Assembly: GCF_036373705.1 (NCBI RefSeq)
Contig: NW_027102659.1
Location: 868,001 to 932,000 of the forward strand
Origin: Amia ocellicauda
Taxonomy: Eukaryota; Chordata; Actinopteri; Amiiformes; Amiidae
Length of the DNA: 64,000 nt
Direction of reading: 5' to 3'
Shown here: one piece after another, positions 41,112 through 51,714 of the stretch
Layout: the number at the start of each line of letters is the position of its first letter
Numbering within the stretch: position 1 is the first letter of the stretch
Position numbers and translations under genes: made by a program
The notes under the pieces: model-generated
What the model was told of the DNA's origin: nothing
Databases searched by the model: none
What the model saw: the letters and a program-made list of their open reading frames with translations, nothing else

Positions 41112-41600
41112 TTAAAAGATGTATCCTGAGGCTCTATTTTTCTTTCTTTGAGACTTTCTTTTTGCAGGTTTTTTCTTGTGCTGCTTCCTTCTCCGAGTGT
41201 TTCCACGATATGTTGGAGAATGAGAGATTCTTCGTTTTTTGTTAGCCACGGATCTTCGTCGCCCTGGTGGACACATGCTGTTTCTTCTTTTACCCCCCCT
41301 CCTCGCCATTACCATGAGACCCGAACCCTCCTGATGCTCATGGCTAGCTGCCCGGTTCATAACATTGGTGAACACGTCACTAACAATATTTTTAGCCGCT
41401 GATTTCAAGTGGGGTCTGGCTATAGCAAAGCCTCTCTTAAGCAGGGGTACGGCCATTCTAAAGAGACCATGAAAGAGTCCTCCTAGACCGGCGCCATACA
41501 TTGTGGGGGCTCCTACAAAACCGGGCAAGCCGTTCCCGGCTTGCATCTTGTAATAATCCACATAGGCGCTAGGATCTACATAACCCCTCGAGGTAGCCAT
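41112..41600 (-). CDS. Element D: pVI/pX-like basic minor virion protein (162 aa)
   Basis: The intact frame from MATSRGYVDPSAYVDYYKMQ equals C except for one residue. The stop lies 2 nt before the capsid ATG, which suggests that minus-strand structural genes are read from closely packed frames. Confidence 0.72.
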   Translation of the reverse strand: MATSRGYVDPSAYVDYYKMQAGNGLPGFVGAPTMYGAGLGGLFHGLFRMAVPLLKRGFAIARPHLKSAAKNIVSDVFTNVMNRAASHEHQEGSGLMVMARRGGKRRNSMCPPGRRRSVANKKRRISHSPTYRGNTRRRKQHKKKPAKRKSQRKKNRASGYIF

Positions 41601-41601
41601 T

Positions 41602-42334
41602 TTAATAATGTACAAACTGTTTCAGGGGTCGAAAATGTAGTTTGACAATAACTTTACTGAAGCGGAAGGGTACGTTGATATTCTGATCCGATTTTACTTC
41701 GATCGTGATGTTGTCAAATTGGGTCTTTGAGACTGGTACGTAGTGTGGCTTGTCATAAGTAATTGTGACCATGTCATTGCTTTTACCTTTAATAAGTACA
41801 TTTCTCAAAAGGGGGACATAACTATCCCCGACCCTCTGGTGGGTTATGATATCCGTATACACATAAAGAGTGTAAAAGCCGCCCCACCACTTCTGAGAAC
41901 CTGCTCTCTGTGTCAGAATAGATCCCAAATATACGCCCCAGTTGGCCGCTGGTTTGAATGCTAATACCTGGTTTTGACACCTTGTACACTCTGTTTTTAA
42001 TAGGGTTGTAATATAGCTTGATGTTGGGGGTGCCTTCTGAGAACTGTTTATGCATCTCATCTAATATTTTATCCACATTGTCATAATAACCTCCTTGTAT
42101 CGTGAATGTCCATTGACTCTTTTTAACATCATCAAAAATGGCGAAGGTGGCATCCTTATCTTGTAAAACAGCCCAAGTGTAAGGATACTGTATTTCCGCC
42201 AACCCCACTTCCCACGACCCCCTTAGATCTATAGATTTTCCAAATTGTACCGTGTAACTGGATATTTCATTTTTAGGGTATATATCGAGAGAGGCGTTAC
42301 TGGGTAGAGTCACGTAGAAGCCTCCTGATTCCAT
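41602..42334 (-). pseudogene. Element D: penton-like minor capsid protein, frame broken
   Basis: Same break as the other copies near 41906. No additional lesion is seen in either part. Confidence 0.82.
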
Positions 42335-42380
42335 CTTGAGTATCGAAAGTAATGCCCACAACACACCCGCGGGCAAGTTG

Positions 42381-43472
42381 TTATAAGGATTGAATATCAC
42401 AAACCTGTTGTTCCGGGACCCAACTATTGAACTTTTCAGGCCATCCAAGCCATTTCATCAACACATATTTTTTCCGGTTCTGGGTTTTTTCAGCTAATAT
42501 CTTTTCAACTCTGTATACACTGTCTTTACCCACAATAATTTTTTGTAACTCGGCTTCGTAAAACGTTCCTTCTATATCCTCCCCGTCATAGTCTTTTAAC
42601 CGGTACACGGGTGGGTCTCTAGCCAACTGTTCGGTAACTGTAAAATATTCGTCAGAAAATGTTTCTTCATAACCTTTGGCAAAAGTACTCCTTAGCTTTG
42701 AAACGCGAACCACATCACCGATGTTGAACTTATAAGTAGTTTTTCCCTTCTTAATAAATGGTCCGTATAATTTTTTATAGACCTTAAAAGAATTACTTTG
42801 ATCAACATCTTTAGGCTTCATTTTAATACTGGTGTGATACCCTTGGTTGTAAGCATCGATAAAATCCTGAACTTTATCAAAATACTTGAACGTGTTGACC
42901 GCTGTAAAATATCTCCACATTTTGGTCTTTATGGTGCGGTTAAACCTCTCCACTACCGATGCCCTAAGCTCATTACCGGTGGTGAAATGATGTATTTTGT
43001 GTCTCTTCAGTAGATTCTGAAATTCTCTGTTGAGAAACTCTTTTCCTTTATCAGTCTGCAGTTTTTTAGGACATCGACCCTGGGACAATATATCCTCAAA
43101 GGCCCTTGTCACCGCCCGACCTGTTTTATTATGTAGAATGCGAGCCCAGGCATATTTTGATAACACATCGATACACATCAACATCAATTTGTGACCATTG
43201 TTATGTTTTGATAAATTTGACATATCGACTAGATCCATTTGCCATTGTGAGTCTATGTCAGTTGCATATACGCGGTTTCTTTTAAAGTTAATCCTGAGAG
43301 GTTTATGTAAGGTATAGGCGTCTTGTTCCCGTAACCATTCTGAAACAACCACATCATTAACCTTCACTCCGGCCTCAGCGAGTCCTCTTTGAAAACCCTT
43401 CTTACCCGCCAAACCCCCAATCTTGGCTGGGTTGTAGTATAGTTCCTGCATTTGGGGAGCTTGCCGAGTCAT
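42381..43472 (-). CDS. Element D: chromodomain integrase (363 aa), intact
   Basis: The second complete integrase of the window, with Asp80, Asp141, Glu175 and the chromodomain; it ends CDIQSL as in A, B and E, so the Ser in C is the private change. If expressed, it could act in trans on B, the only copy with both ends. That is inference; nothing in the sequence shows expression. Confidence 0.93.
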   Translation of the reverse strand: MTRQAPQMQELYYNPAKIGGLAGKKGFQRGLAEAGVKVNDVVVSEWLREQDAYTLHKPLRINFKRNRVYATDIDSQWQMDLVDMSNLSKHNNGHKLMLMCIDVLSKYAWARILHNKTGRAVTRAFEDILSQGRCPKKLQTDKGKEFLNREFQNLLKRHKIHHFTTGNELRASVVERFNRTIKTKMWRYFTAVNTFKYFDKVQDFIDAYNQGYHTSIKMKPKDVDQSNSFKVYKKLYGPFIKKGKTTYKFNIGDVVRVSKLRSTFAKGYEETFSDEYFTVTEQLARDPPVYRLKDYDGEDIEGTFYEAELQKIIVGKDSVYRVEKILAEKTQNRKKYVLMKWLGWPEKFNSWVPEQQVCDIQSL

Positions 43473-43644
43473 TCTGTCAAATAACCACACAGACCCACAC
43501 TATGCGCAAAGTTTTTATACAAGGTTTTTTATTCAACTTCAGGAGAGCAGATACCCCTTTTTAGACATTTGAGAAAAGTATAACATACACAACAATTTTT
43601 TCTACGGTCCAGACAAAAAGAAATCAGATGATTGGTTACTTGAT

Positions 43645-44163
43645 CTATATCAACAAATATACCTGTTTCTTTATCTTGTAGGCACACACCTCAGTTACAT
43701 ATGTAAATAAAACAACAATATGACCTATTTTAAAAGTAAACAGAGGTGTATTAAACATGCTCAGTAAAAGGTCATACAGATGTTGATGAAATGGCCTAAT
43801 ATCATTCTTGGCCCCCTTGAGCGCTTCATCCCAGTGTTCGTACCCCCCGGTCTTTGTTACAGCAGCCATTAACTTTTCCAGGTTTGAAAGTTGATCCTCA
43901 TCGATGGTTAAATCTGTAGAGAAAAGGCTCGCGTTGGCTACTTTTCTGTCAAGCACATGGTGTAATAGCGCTCTCAGGTTAGCTGCAGAGTGTTGATGAC
44001 AGAACCAGTTGCAGAAGCAGTCCAGGGTCTGAGGTCTTGGAGAGTAACCGCAGTCAAAGGGTTCCAGAGTGTATACAAAATCTGGGGAATAGAACCAGGG
44101 GTGATCCCGGGTTTGAAGAGGCCTGTAGAGCCTGTCGACGTCCGCAGCTTTCAGGTAAGACAT
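43645..44163 (-). CDS. Element D: in-frame fusion of 282-aa N-terminus and MGNVL protein (172 aa)
   Basis: The first 46 codons of the 282-aa gene (MSYLKAADVDRLYRPLQ, with Leu for Pro at position 4) run directly into LDCFCNWFCHQHSAAN, and the frame is open to KKQVYLLI. The 735-bp deletion is an exact multiple of three. Its ends are not GT-AG, so it does not look like a spliced copy. The Leu codon that is TGA in B, C and E is intact. The fusion loses the Cys/His cluster of one gene and the MGNV N-terminus of the other. Confidence 0.75.
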   Translation of the reverse strand: MSYLKAADVDRLYRPLQTRDHPWFYSPDFVYTLEPFDCGYSPRPQTLDCFCNWFCHQHSAANLRALLHHVLDRKVANASLFSTDLTIDEDQLSNLEKLMAAVTKTGGYEHWDEALKGAKNDIRPFHQHLYDLLLSMFNTPLFTFKIGHIVVLFTYVTEVCAYKIKKQVYLLI

Positions 44164-44241
44164 TCTCTTTAATTTTAAACCATGATTGAATTGTTGCGCC
44201 TTTTATCCTATCTCTTCACTACGTCACGACACACCGCCCTC

Positions 44242-44952
44242 TTAGAAGAGAGTAGCCCCTGAGCCGTCAGACCCCCCTCCAAAACCCCACACGTCGTCTG
44301 TTTTATCATCGTCGTCGTCATTCAAGGGGGATATATAATCCATAATCCAGCATATTCTCCTTCTAACCAAATCCAGTTGCGAACATTTGGTCAAGATGTC
44401 AAAACCATCATTTATACAGTTTATGACCTCTTTCAAGAACGGCCAGTCCACGGCGTCAAACATAATTTCAGTAACCTGTTTTTCTGGATCCTCCACACCC
44501 CCTTCAATAGGGTTTGTAATCAGGGTACTGCTAAACAAAACCTTACGATCTGTAGTTAGAGATAGACTCTTCACCACTCTACCGTAGTTCTGCAAGCTTT
44601 CCCATTCACACCTTTCAAAACCCTGAGTCGGAGACTCCATTTCGCATTCTCTTGGACCCTCTTGCAAGCCTTCTAGAGTCTTATCCACAAGCCCCAGATC
44701 TCTCCAGGCCATCACCTTCAACCAGTCCTCATAAGAGTATTCAATTACCGTCTCAAAAGGTTCCAACGTACCCTCCTTCTCTCCCAAAGCAAAAAGCTCC
44801 ACTCCAACATAGCTGGGATCCCTTTTAAAGCGGTAACCCCGTCGAGCCCCCCAGAACAACACCCAGGAGCGTTCAATCTTCAAATTGGTGAGTACAGGAA
44901 CCCTTGCCCGGGATTGTTTCTTGCGGGGTTTCATGTTGATGTCGCTGGACAT
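44242..44952 (-). CDS. Element D: 236-aa right-end protein, intact
   Basis: The protein translation is identical to the copy in C, from MSSDINMKPRKKQ to GSGATLF. It keeps the 281-bp segment deleted in B and E. The TATA box is at 45019-45026. Confidence 0.7.
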   Translation of the reverse strand: MSSDINMKPRKKQSRARVPVLTNLKIERSWVLFWGARRGYRFKRDPSYVGVELFALGEKEGTLEPFETVIEYSYEDWLKVMAWRDLGLVDKTLEGLQEGPRECEMESPTQGFERCEWESLQNYGRVVKSLSLTTDRKVLFSSTLITNPIEGGVEDPEKQVTEIMFDAVDWPFLKEVINCINDGFDILTKCSQLDLVRRRICWIMDYISPLNDDDDDKTDDVWGFGGGSDGSGATLF

Positions 44953-45070
44953 GTTGAAGAAGCGGGATGTTTCTGATGCTGAGAATTAAAGAGGTATTGC
45001 CTAAAAGCAGCGCGGGTTCTTAAATAGAGAGGAGAGTTTCGGGGCGTTGCCTTCAGAGGGGTGGGGGTAT

Positions 45071-45255
45071 TTATGGGTGGCCTTGATGTTCAGGGTTTTA
45101 TGGGTGTACACTTTCTGACGGATATGACGTAGGAATAATTAAGGAAATAACTCTACCTAAAATCACGCCCCCCAATTATGACGTAGGAATATTAATAAGC
45201 TTAGGGCATACGTCATAACAAAATAGGCCGCGCCCAAAAAACCCTACTATCTACT
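45071..45255 (-). repeat. Right terminal inverted repeat of D
   Basis: Same 185-bp repeat, followed by CTTATG at 45256-45261 and the common flank. Confidence 0.9.
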
Positions 45256-45571
45256 CTTATGTAGTTGAAGGCGCAGTATAGCTCTGATAGTCTGGTGGTG
45301 ACGGAAGACCACCAGCCGTTTGAACAAGCCATTCAGCATCACCTTGTTGGGCTAAGTGCAGGCACTGTCAGAGCGCAGGGCGTCCTGCCTTTGAAAGAGT
45401 TTCCGAAGTGTCCTGATGTGCCCTTTAGCAATGCCAAACAGGTCTGTGAAAATGGCATCCTTTCGCGGCACTTCAGACGCCATCTCACAGTCTAGCCGAC
45501 CTGAAATGCCTGAGCCCGTTTTACCAGCAGGCTTCAACGGTAACCGTTTGAAGCAAGACGTGGCGGTGTCA

Positions 45572-45617
45572 GTTTCCGTAGTGTAGCGGTTATCACGTTC
45601 GCCTAACACGCGAAAGG
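45572..45617 (+). pseudogene. tRNA-Val (AAC), 3' truncated
   Basis: The first 46 nt match the gene at 36601 and include the anticodon AAC. The T arm and 3' acceptor strand are missing because of a deletion that shares AAGG at its ends. Confidence 0.88.
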
Positions 45618-45899
45618 CACAATAGCTCTGTGATTGTCTGATGGTGGCACAAGACGAGCAGCAGCTGTTTGAACAAGCCATTGAGCATCACCTTGTTGGG
45701 GTAAGTGTAAGTCTTGTCATAGCTCAGGGCATTCTTCCTTTAAAAGAGTTTCCAAAGTGTCCTGATGTGCCCTTGAGCAATGCAATATAGGTCAGTGAAA
45801 ATAGAAACCTTTATCTCACAGGCAGGCCCACGGGAAACGCCTGTGCGCGTTTTACCAGCCTGCTTCGATGGGAGCCAATCGAAACCCCAGGACAGGTTG

Positions 45900-45972
45900 G
45901 TTTCTGTAGTGTAGTGGCTATCATGTTCGCCTCACACGCGAGAAGTCCCTGGTTCGAAACTGGGCGGAAACA
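45900..45972 (+). tRNA. tRNA-Val-CAC: tRNA-Val (CAC)
   Basis: Same sequence type as 27612 and 37246; complete cloverleaf. Confidence 0.85.
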
Positions 45973-46861
45973 ACCCGCGGTGCACGCGTGCCAGTGCCGT
46001 GTTACCCGTCCTCATCTCTCTGCCCCATGGCCGGCCGTCGTTTTCTCTTCCTCGGAGTGGCAAGAAATCCTGACCTTGAGAACAAATGATCGCAGAAGGG
46101 TAGCTTTGCGAGGCGCTGGAACTGACACTTTTAAAATCGATACATGTCGTTGCTGTTGCAATACGACCGTAGCAGGATCGGTGACATTGCTGTTACTCTT
46201 ATGTAGTTGAAGGCGCAAAATAGCTCTGATAGTCTGGTGGTGACGGAAGACCACCAGCCGTTTGAACAAGCCATTCAGCATCACCTTGTTGGGCTAAGTG
46301 CAGGCACTGTCTGATCGCAGGGCGTCCTGCCTTTGAAAGAGTTTCCGAAGTATCCCGAAATCGGTGCACTCAGAGCGTCCGTCCGTCGACAGGTTGAAAT
46401 TGTAAACGCTGGTGTAGCCACTTTTAATTAAAATCTGATGATGATGATGATGATGTTGTTGTTGTTCTTGTTGATGTTGTTGTTGTTGTTGTTGTTCTTG
46501 TTGTCGTCGTAGTCGCCGTCATTATTAATGTTAAAGTAAAGCAGTAGTTAGATTTGTTGCTACCGTAAGGTGCAGAAGGCACAATAGCTCTGTGATTGTC
46601 TGATGGTGGCACAAGACGAGCAGCAGCTGTTTGAACAAGCCATTGAGCATCACCTTGTTGGGGTAAGTGTAAGTCTTGTCATTGCTCAGGGCGTTCTTCC
46701 TTTGAAAGAGTTTCCAAAGTGTCCTGATGTGCCCTTGAGCAATGCAAAATAGGTCAGTGAAAATAGAAACCTTTATCTCACAGGCTGGCCCACGGGAAAC
46801 GCCTGTGTGCGTTTTACCAGCCGGCTTCGATAGGAGTTATTCGAAACACCAGGACGGGTTG

Positions 46862-46934
46862 GTTTCCGTAGTGTAGTGGCTATCACGTTCGCCTAACGCA
46901 CGAAAGGTCCCCGGTTTGAAACCGGGCGGAAAGA
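46862..46934 (+). tRNA. tRNA-Val-AAC: tRNA-Val (AAC), degenerate
   Basis: Same sequence as 28574, with the G1-G72 mismatch and TTTGA T loop; probably a pseudogene. Confidence 0.75.
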
Positions 46935-47398
46935 GCCTGCTGTGGGCCGGCCCTTTTCGTCCTGCTTGCCCTCGTGGTTCCCCAGAGGCGGTAGGTGGCT
47001 TTTCTTCATTGGAGTTCCCGAAATTGTTGGACTCAGAGCGTCCGTCCGTCGACAGGTTGAAATTGTAAACGCTGGTGTAGCCACTTTTAATTAAAATCTG
47101 ATGATGATGTTATTGTTCTTGTTGTTGTTGTTGTTGTTCTTGTTTTTCTTTTTGTCGTCGTGGTCGCCGTCATTATTATTGTTAAAGTAAAGCTACCGTA
47201 AGGTGTAGAAGGCACAATAGCTCTGTGATTGTCTGATGGTGGCACAAGACGAGCAGCAGCTGTTTGAACAAGCCATTGAGCATCACCTTGTTGGGGTAAG
47301 TGTAAGTCTTGTCATAGCTCAGGGCGTTCTTCCTTTGAAATAGTTTCCAAAGTGTCCTGATGTGTCCTTGAGCAATGCAAAATAGGTCAGTGAAAATA

Positions 47399-48583
47399 CA
47401 CTCACCTAAAGGATTATTAGGAACACCATACTAATACTATGTTTGACACCCTTTCGCCTTCAGAACTGACTTAATTCTACGTGGCATTGATTCAACAAGG
47501 TGCTGAAAGCATTCTTTAGAAATGTTGGCCCAAATTGATAGGATAGCATCTTGCAGTTGATGGAGATTTGTGGGATGCACATCCAGGGCACGAAGCTCCC
47601 GTTCCACCACATCCCAAAGATGCTCTATTGGGTTGAGATCTGGTGACTGTGGGGGCCAGTTTAGTACAGTGAACTCATTGTCATGTTCAAGAAACCAATT
47701 TGAAATGATTCAACCTTTGTGACATGGTGCATTATCCTGCTGGAAGTAGCCATCAGAGGATGGGTACATGGTGGTCATAAAGGGATGGACATGGTCAGAA
47801 ACAATGCTCAGGTAGGCCGTGGCATTTAAACGATGCCCAATTGGCACTAAGGAGCCTAAAGTGTGCCAAGAAAACATCCCCCACACCATTACACCACCAC
47901 CACCAGCCTGCACAGTGGTAACAAGGCATGATGGATCCATGTTCTCATTCTGTTTACGTCAAATTCTGACTCTACCATCTGAATGTCTCAACAGAAATCG
48001 AGACTCATCAGACCAGGCAACAACTGTCCAATTTTGGTGAGTTTGTGCAAATTGTAGCCTCTTTTTCCTATTTGTAGTGGAGATGAGTGGTACCCGGTGG
48101 GGTCTTCTGCTGTTGTAGCCCATCCGCCTCAAGGTTGTACGTGTTGTGGCTTCACAAATGCTTTGCTGCATACCTCGGTTGTAACGAGTGGTTATTTCAG
48201 TCAAAGTTGCTCTTCTATCAGCTTGAATCAGTCGGCCCATTCTCCTCTGACCTCTAGCATCAACAAGGCATTTTCGCCCACAGGACTGCCGCATACTGGA
48301 TGTTTTTCCCTTTTCACACCATTCTTTGTAAACCCTAGAAATGGTTGTGCGTGAAAATCCCAGTAACTGAGCAGATTGTGAAATACTCAGACCAGCCCGT
48401 CTGGCACCAACAACCATGCCACGCTCAAAATTGCTTAAATCACCTTTCTTTCCCATTCAGACTTTCAGTTTGGAGTTCAGGAGATTGTCTTGACCAGGAC
48501 CACACCCCTAAATGCATTGAAGCAACTGCCATATGATTGGTTGGTTATTGAACAGGTGTTCCTAATAATCCTTTAGGTGAGTG
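47399..48583 (-). mobile_element. Tc1/mariner-type transposon, copy 3 (dead, without the 17-nt deletion)
   Basis: At 1185 bp it keeps the 17 nt lost in copies 1 and 2, so the transposase frame 48456-47959 reads on to SDGRVRI and then meets a TGA in the position of a conserved Trp. The downstream nonsense after FQQDNAPCH is shared with the other copies. It represents the older state of the same insertion. Confidence 0.92.
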
Positions 48584-48681
48584 TAGAAACCTTTATCTCA
48601 CAGGCTGGCCCACGGGAAACGCCTGTGCGCGTTTTACCAGCCGGCTTCGATGGGAGCCATTCGAAACACCAGGACAGGTCG

Positions 48682-48754
48682 GTTTCCGTAGTGTAGTGGC
48701 TATCACGTTCGCCTCACACGCGAAAGGTCCCTGGTTCGAAACCGGGCGGAAACA
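48682..48754 (+). tRNA. tRNA-Val-CAC: tRNA-Val (CAC)
   Basis: Identical type to 30377 and 39348; just before the breakpoint of E. Confidence 0.9.
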
Positions 48755-48779
48755 ACCCGCGGTGCATGCGTGCTAGTAC

Positions 48780-49141
48780 ACACAGTGCTGACCACAAGTG
48801 AAGGTCTGAAGACTTTGTACTTGACGACCGCTGTAAATGGTTTCTTGACAGTTGTTGAGCAGAAAGTTATTGATCTTCCGAGGGAAAGGTCTGAAATCCG
48901 GGGGGTTTGCATAGGAATCAAAAAATTCACCACGGTGGTCCTCCCTTAGATAAATAGCCAGCCAATGTTCTCCGGGCATATTTTTAGGGTGTGTGTTGAT
49001 TATGTACATTGCAGGTAAATTCTTGATCTTAAATTTAGGCAGCTGATCGCAGGCGTAGACTCCTTGAAACAGTTTCCGTGAGCCGGCCAGGGCATTCATG
49101 ATGTGGTTGAGCTCTCTGGTGTTCATTTTAATAATAATCAT
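48780..49141 (-). pseudogene. Element E: protease fragment truncated after the catalytic Cys
   Basis: Same breakpoint as C and D, with CGQHCVY at the end because one flank base differs (GTACACAC instead of GTGCACAC). Confidence 0.9.
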
Positions 49142-50443
49142 ACGGAACGTTTCTCCTCTGACTCACCTCAATAATGTTGTCAAACACAGCATACACGACC
49201 ATATTTACAGTGTGTGGTAGAGGCTGCTTGAAACGCATCTCCAAACGCATATTGCCCGTCTTCATCAGTGAAATATGTTGTCCACACTCTTCGTCAGGGG
49301 TCAGGTTGAAACCATACAGGGTGTAACCGCTGCAGTATTCCCGGCGATCGATCAGCAGAGTTTGATCCTTGAGATGGCGACCCGTAGCCAGTACTAGACT
49401 GTAATATTCACGAACCGCATTGCCGTTTTCAAAGTCAGGTTGAAAAGGTCTGGATGGAACCTGCACACCATCGACGTACAATGCTATAAATTCCGCGTTA
49501 TAATGTTTAAAGTTAAAGGTGTTCTTGTTGTAAACCCCGGTAAATGCATCATTATCCACGAGACCTATAATAACCTGTTTTGGGAGCTGTCCTAGAAACA
49601 GATTTTCCTGGTTCATCACCCGTGTCCCTGCGGGGATACTGTGGACTTTCATATAGACTCTTTCGATCGGGTACTTGGCGTTTGCCGTCACTAACGCCAG
49701 CGCGTGTCCTAGTTTAACCGCCGGGGAGACGGACACTTATTTCACAAACAGCGAGGCCGATAATATGGTCAGTTTATATTTTTCCGTATCAGGGGTCATC
49801 AGACAAAAAGCACTTTTACTACGGATCATTTTAATTTTAATGTCTACCCCGTTGAGCATGAGTTTTTCTTGGAAAAATATGTCTGCATGGATATGCCCCA
49901 TTAGCTCAAAGGTCCTCCCTTCTGTTGAAGAGGCCGATCTTTTTTGCAAACCCTTATTGAGTCCCTCTGGATCCTTGTCGTCCATAGCTTCCGGGATGTC
50001 TTTGAAGAGAAGGCCGGGGCTGAACTGTTTGCTTAGGGTCTCCTCACTATAATTAAGGATACACTCCATCATGACTCTATAGGGGTAAGTATTGCTGCTT
50101 TGACTAATGAGCCGATCTCCCAGGGTCACATCCACCTGTGAAAACATGGTGGCCACCGGGTAATTGATTAATTGATGACCCCAGCGTTGGCCGTCTTCTC
50201 GATTGCATCGCCATCCTAATCAGTCACTTTACAGTTCATTAAAATAAATGTGTTATTCAAATCAATATAATCCTCGCCATTGCCAGCTATAAAAAACTCC
50301 AGAGGGGCCGTGTCTGAAATTGCAGAAAGAGGGGGAATCTCTACATATATGATCTTATCTATACTCGTTTGAGTGTATGGAACTGTAAACAGATCCAGTT
50401 CTGATTTGACGCATTCTTCCGATAGACTGTTGACAAAAGACAT
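49128..50443 (-). pseudogene. Element E: major capsid protein with three lesions
   Basis: Lesions at 50216 (TAG), about 50165 (8-bp duplication) and 49737-49739 (TAA) equal those of C and D. Confidence 0.9.
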
Positions 50444-50445
50444 GT

Positions 50446-50934
50446 TTAAAAGATGTATCCTGAGGCTCTATTTTTCTTTCTTTGAGACTTTCTTTTTGCA
50501 GGTTTTTTCTTGTGCTGCTTCCTTCTCCGAGTGTTTCCACGATATGTTGGAGAATGAGAGATTCTTCGTTTTTTGTTAGCCACGGATCTTCGTCGCCCTG
50601 GTGGACACATGCTGTTTCTTCTTTTACCCCCCCTCCTCGCCATTACCATGAGACCCGAACCCTCCTGATGCTCATGGCTAGCTGCCCGGTTCATAACATT
50701 GGTGAACACGTCACTAACAATATTTTTAGCCGCTGATTTCAAGTGGGGTCTGGCTATAGCAAAGCCTCTCTTAAGCAGGGGTACGGCCATTCTAAAGAGA
50801 CCATGAAAGAGTCCTCCTAGACCGGCGCCATACATTGTGGGGGCTCCTACAAAACCGGGCAAGCCGTTCCCGGCTTGCATCTTGTAATAATCCACATAGG
50901 CGCTAGGATCTACATAACCCCTCGAGGTAGCCAT
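50446..50934 (-). CDS. Element E: pVI/pX-like basic minor virion protein (162 aa)
   Basis: Intact; the translation equals the copy in D. Confidence 0.72.
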   Translation of the reverse strand: MATSRGYVDPSAYVDYYKMQAGNGLPGFVGAPTMYGAGLGGLFHGLFRMAVPLLKRGFAIARPHLKSAAKNIVSDVFTNVMNRAASHEHQEGSGLMVMARRGGKRRNSMCPPGRRRSVANKKRRISHSPTYRGNTRRRKQHKKKPAKRKSQRKKNRASGYIF

Positions 50935-50935
50935 T

Positions 50936-51668
50936 TTAATAATGTACAAACTGTTTCAGGGGTCGAAAATGTAGTTTGACAATAACTTTACTGAAGCGGA
51001 AGGGTACGTTGATATTGTGATCCGATTTTACTTCGATCGTGATGTTGTCAAATTGGGTCTTTGAGACTGGTACGTAGTGTGGCTTGTCATAAGTAATTGT
51101 GACCATGTCATTGCTTTTACCTTTAATAAGTACATTTCTCAAAAGGGGGACATAACTATCCCCGACCCTCTGGTGGGTTATGATATCCGTATACACATAA
51201 AGAGTGTAAAAGCCGCCCCACCACTTCTGAGAACCTGCTCTCTGTGTCAGAATAGATCCCAAATATACGCCCCAGTTGGCCGCTGGTTTGAATGCTAATA
51301 CCTGGTTTTGACACCTTGTACACTCTGTTTTTAATAGGGTTGTAATATAGCTTGATGTTGGGGGTGCCTTCTGAGAACTGTTTATGCATCTCATCTAATA
51401 TTTTATCCACATTGTCATAATAACCTCCTTGTATCGTGAATGTCCATTGACTCTTTTTAACATCATCAAAAATGGCGAAGGTGGCATCCTTATCTTGTAA
51501 AACAGCCCAAGTGTAAGGATACTGTATTTCCGCCAACCCCACTTCCCACGACCCCCTTAGATCTATAGATTTTCCAAATTGTACCGTGTAACTGGATATT
51601 TCATTTTTAGGGTATATATCGAGAGAGGCGTTACTGGGTAGAGTCACGTAGAAGCCTCCTGATTCCAT
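50936..51668 (-). pseudogene. Element E: penton-like minor capsid protein, frame broken
   Basis: Common break near 51240. One private change (SDHNIN for SDQNIN) is in the C-terminal part. Confidence 0.82.
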
Positions 51669-51714
51669 CTTGAGTATCGAAAGTAATGCCCACAACACAC
51701 CCGCGGGCAAGTTG

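Larger units (their letters stand above)
45256..47396. repeat. tRNA-Val array units after D
   Basis: The flank has one truncated and two full tRNA-Val genes, an unoccupied CTTATG at 46198-46203, and microsatellites at 46436-46502 and 47098-47150. A deletion joins the first tRNA to the start of the next unit at AAGGCACAATAGC. Confidence 0.85.
39446..48779. repeat. Tandem segmental duplication, unit 2 (9334 bp)
   Basis: The unit comprises Polinton right half D with flank and Tc1 copy 3. It is longer than unit 1 because the degenerate tRNA unit is present in the flank and the Tc1 copy lacks the 17-nt deletion, partly offset by a deletion that truncates one tRNA gene. Confidence 0.9.
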
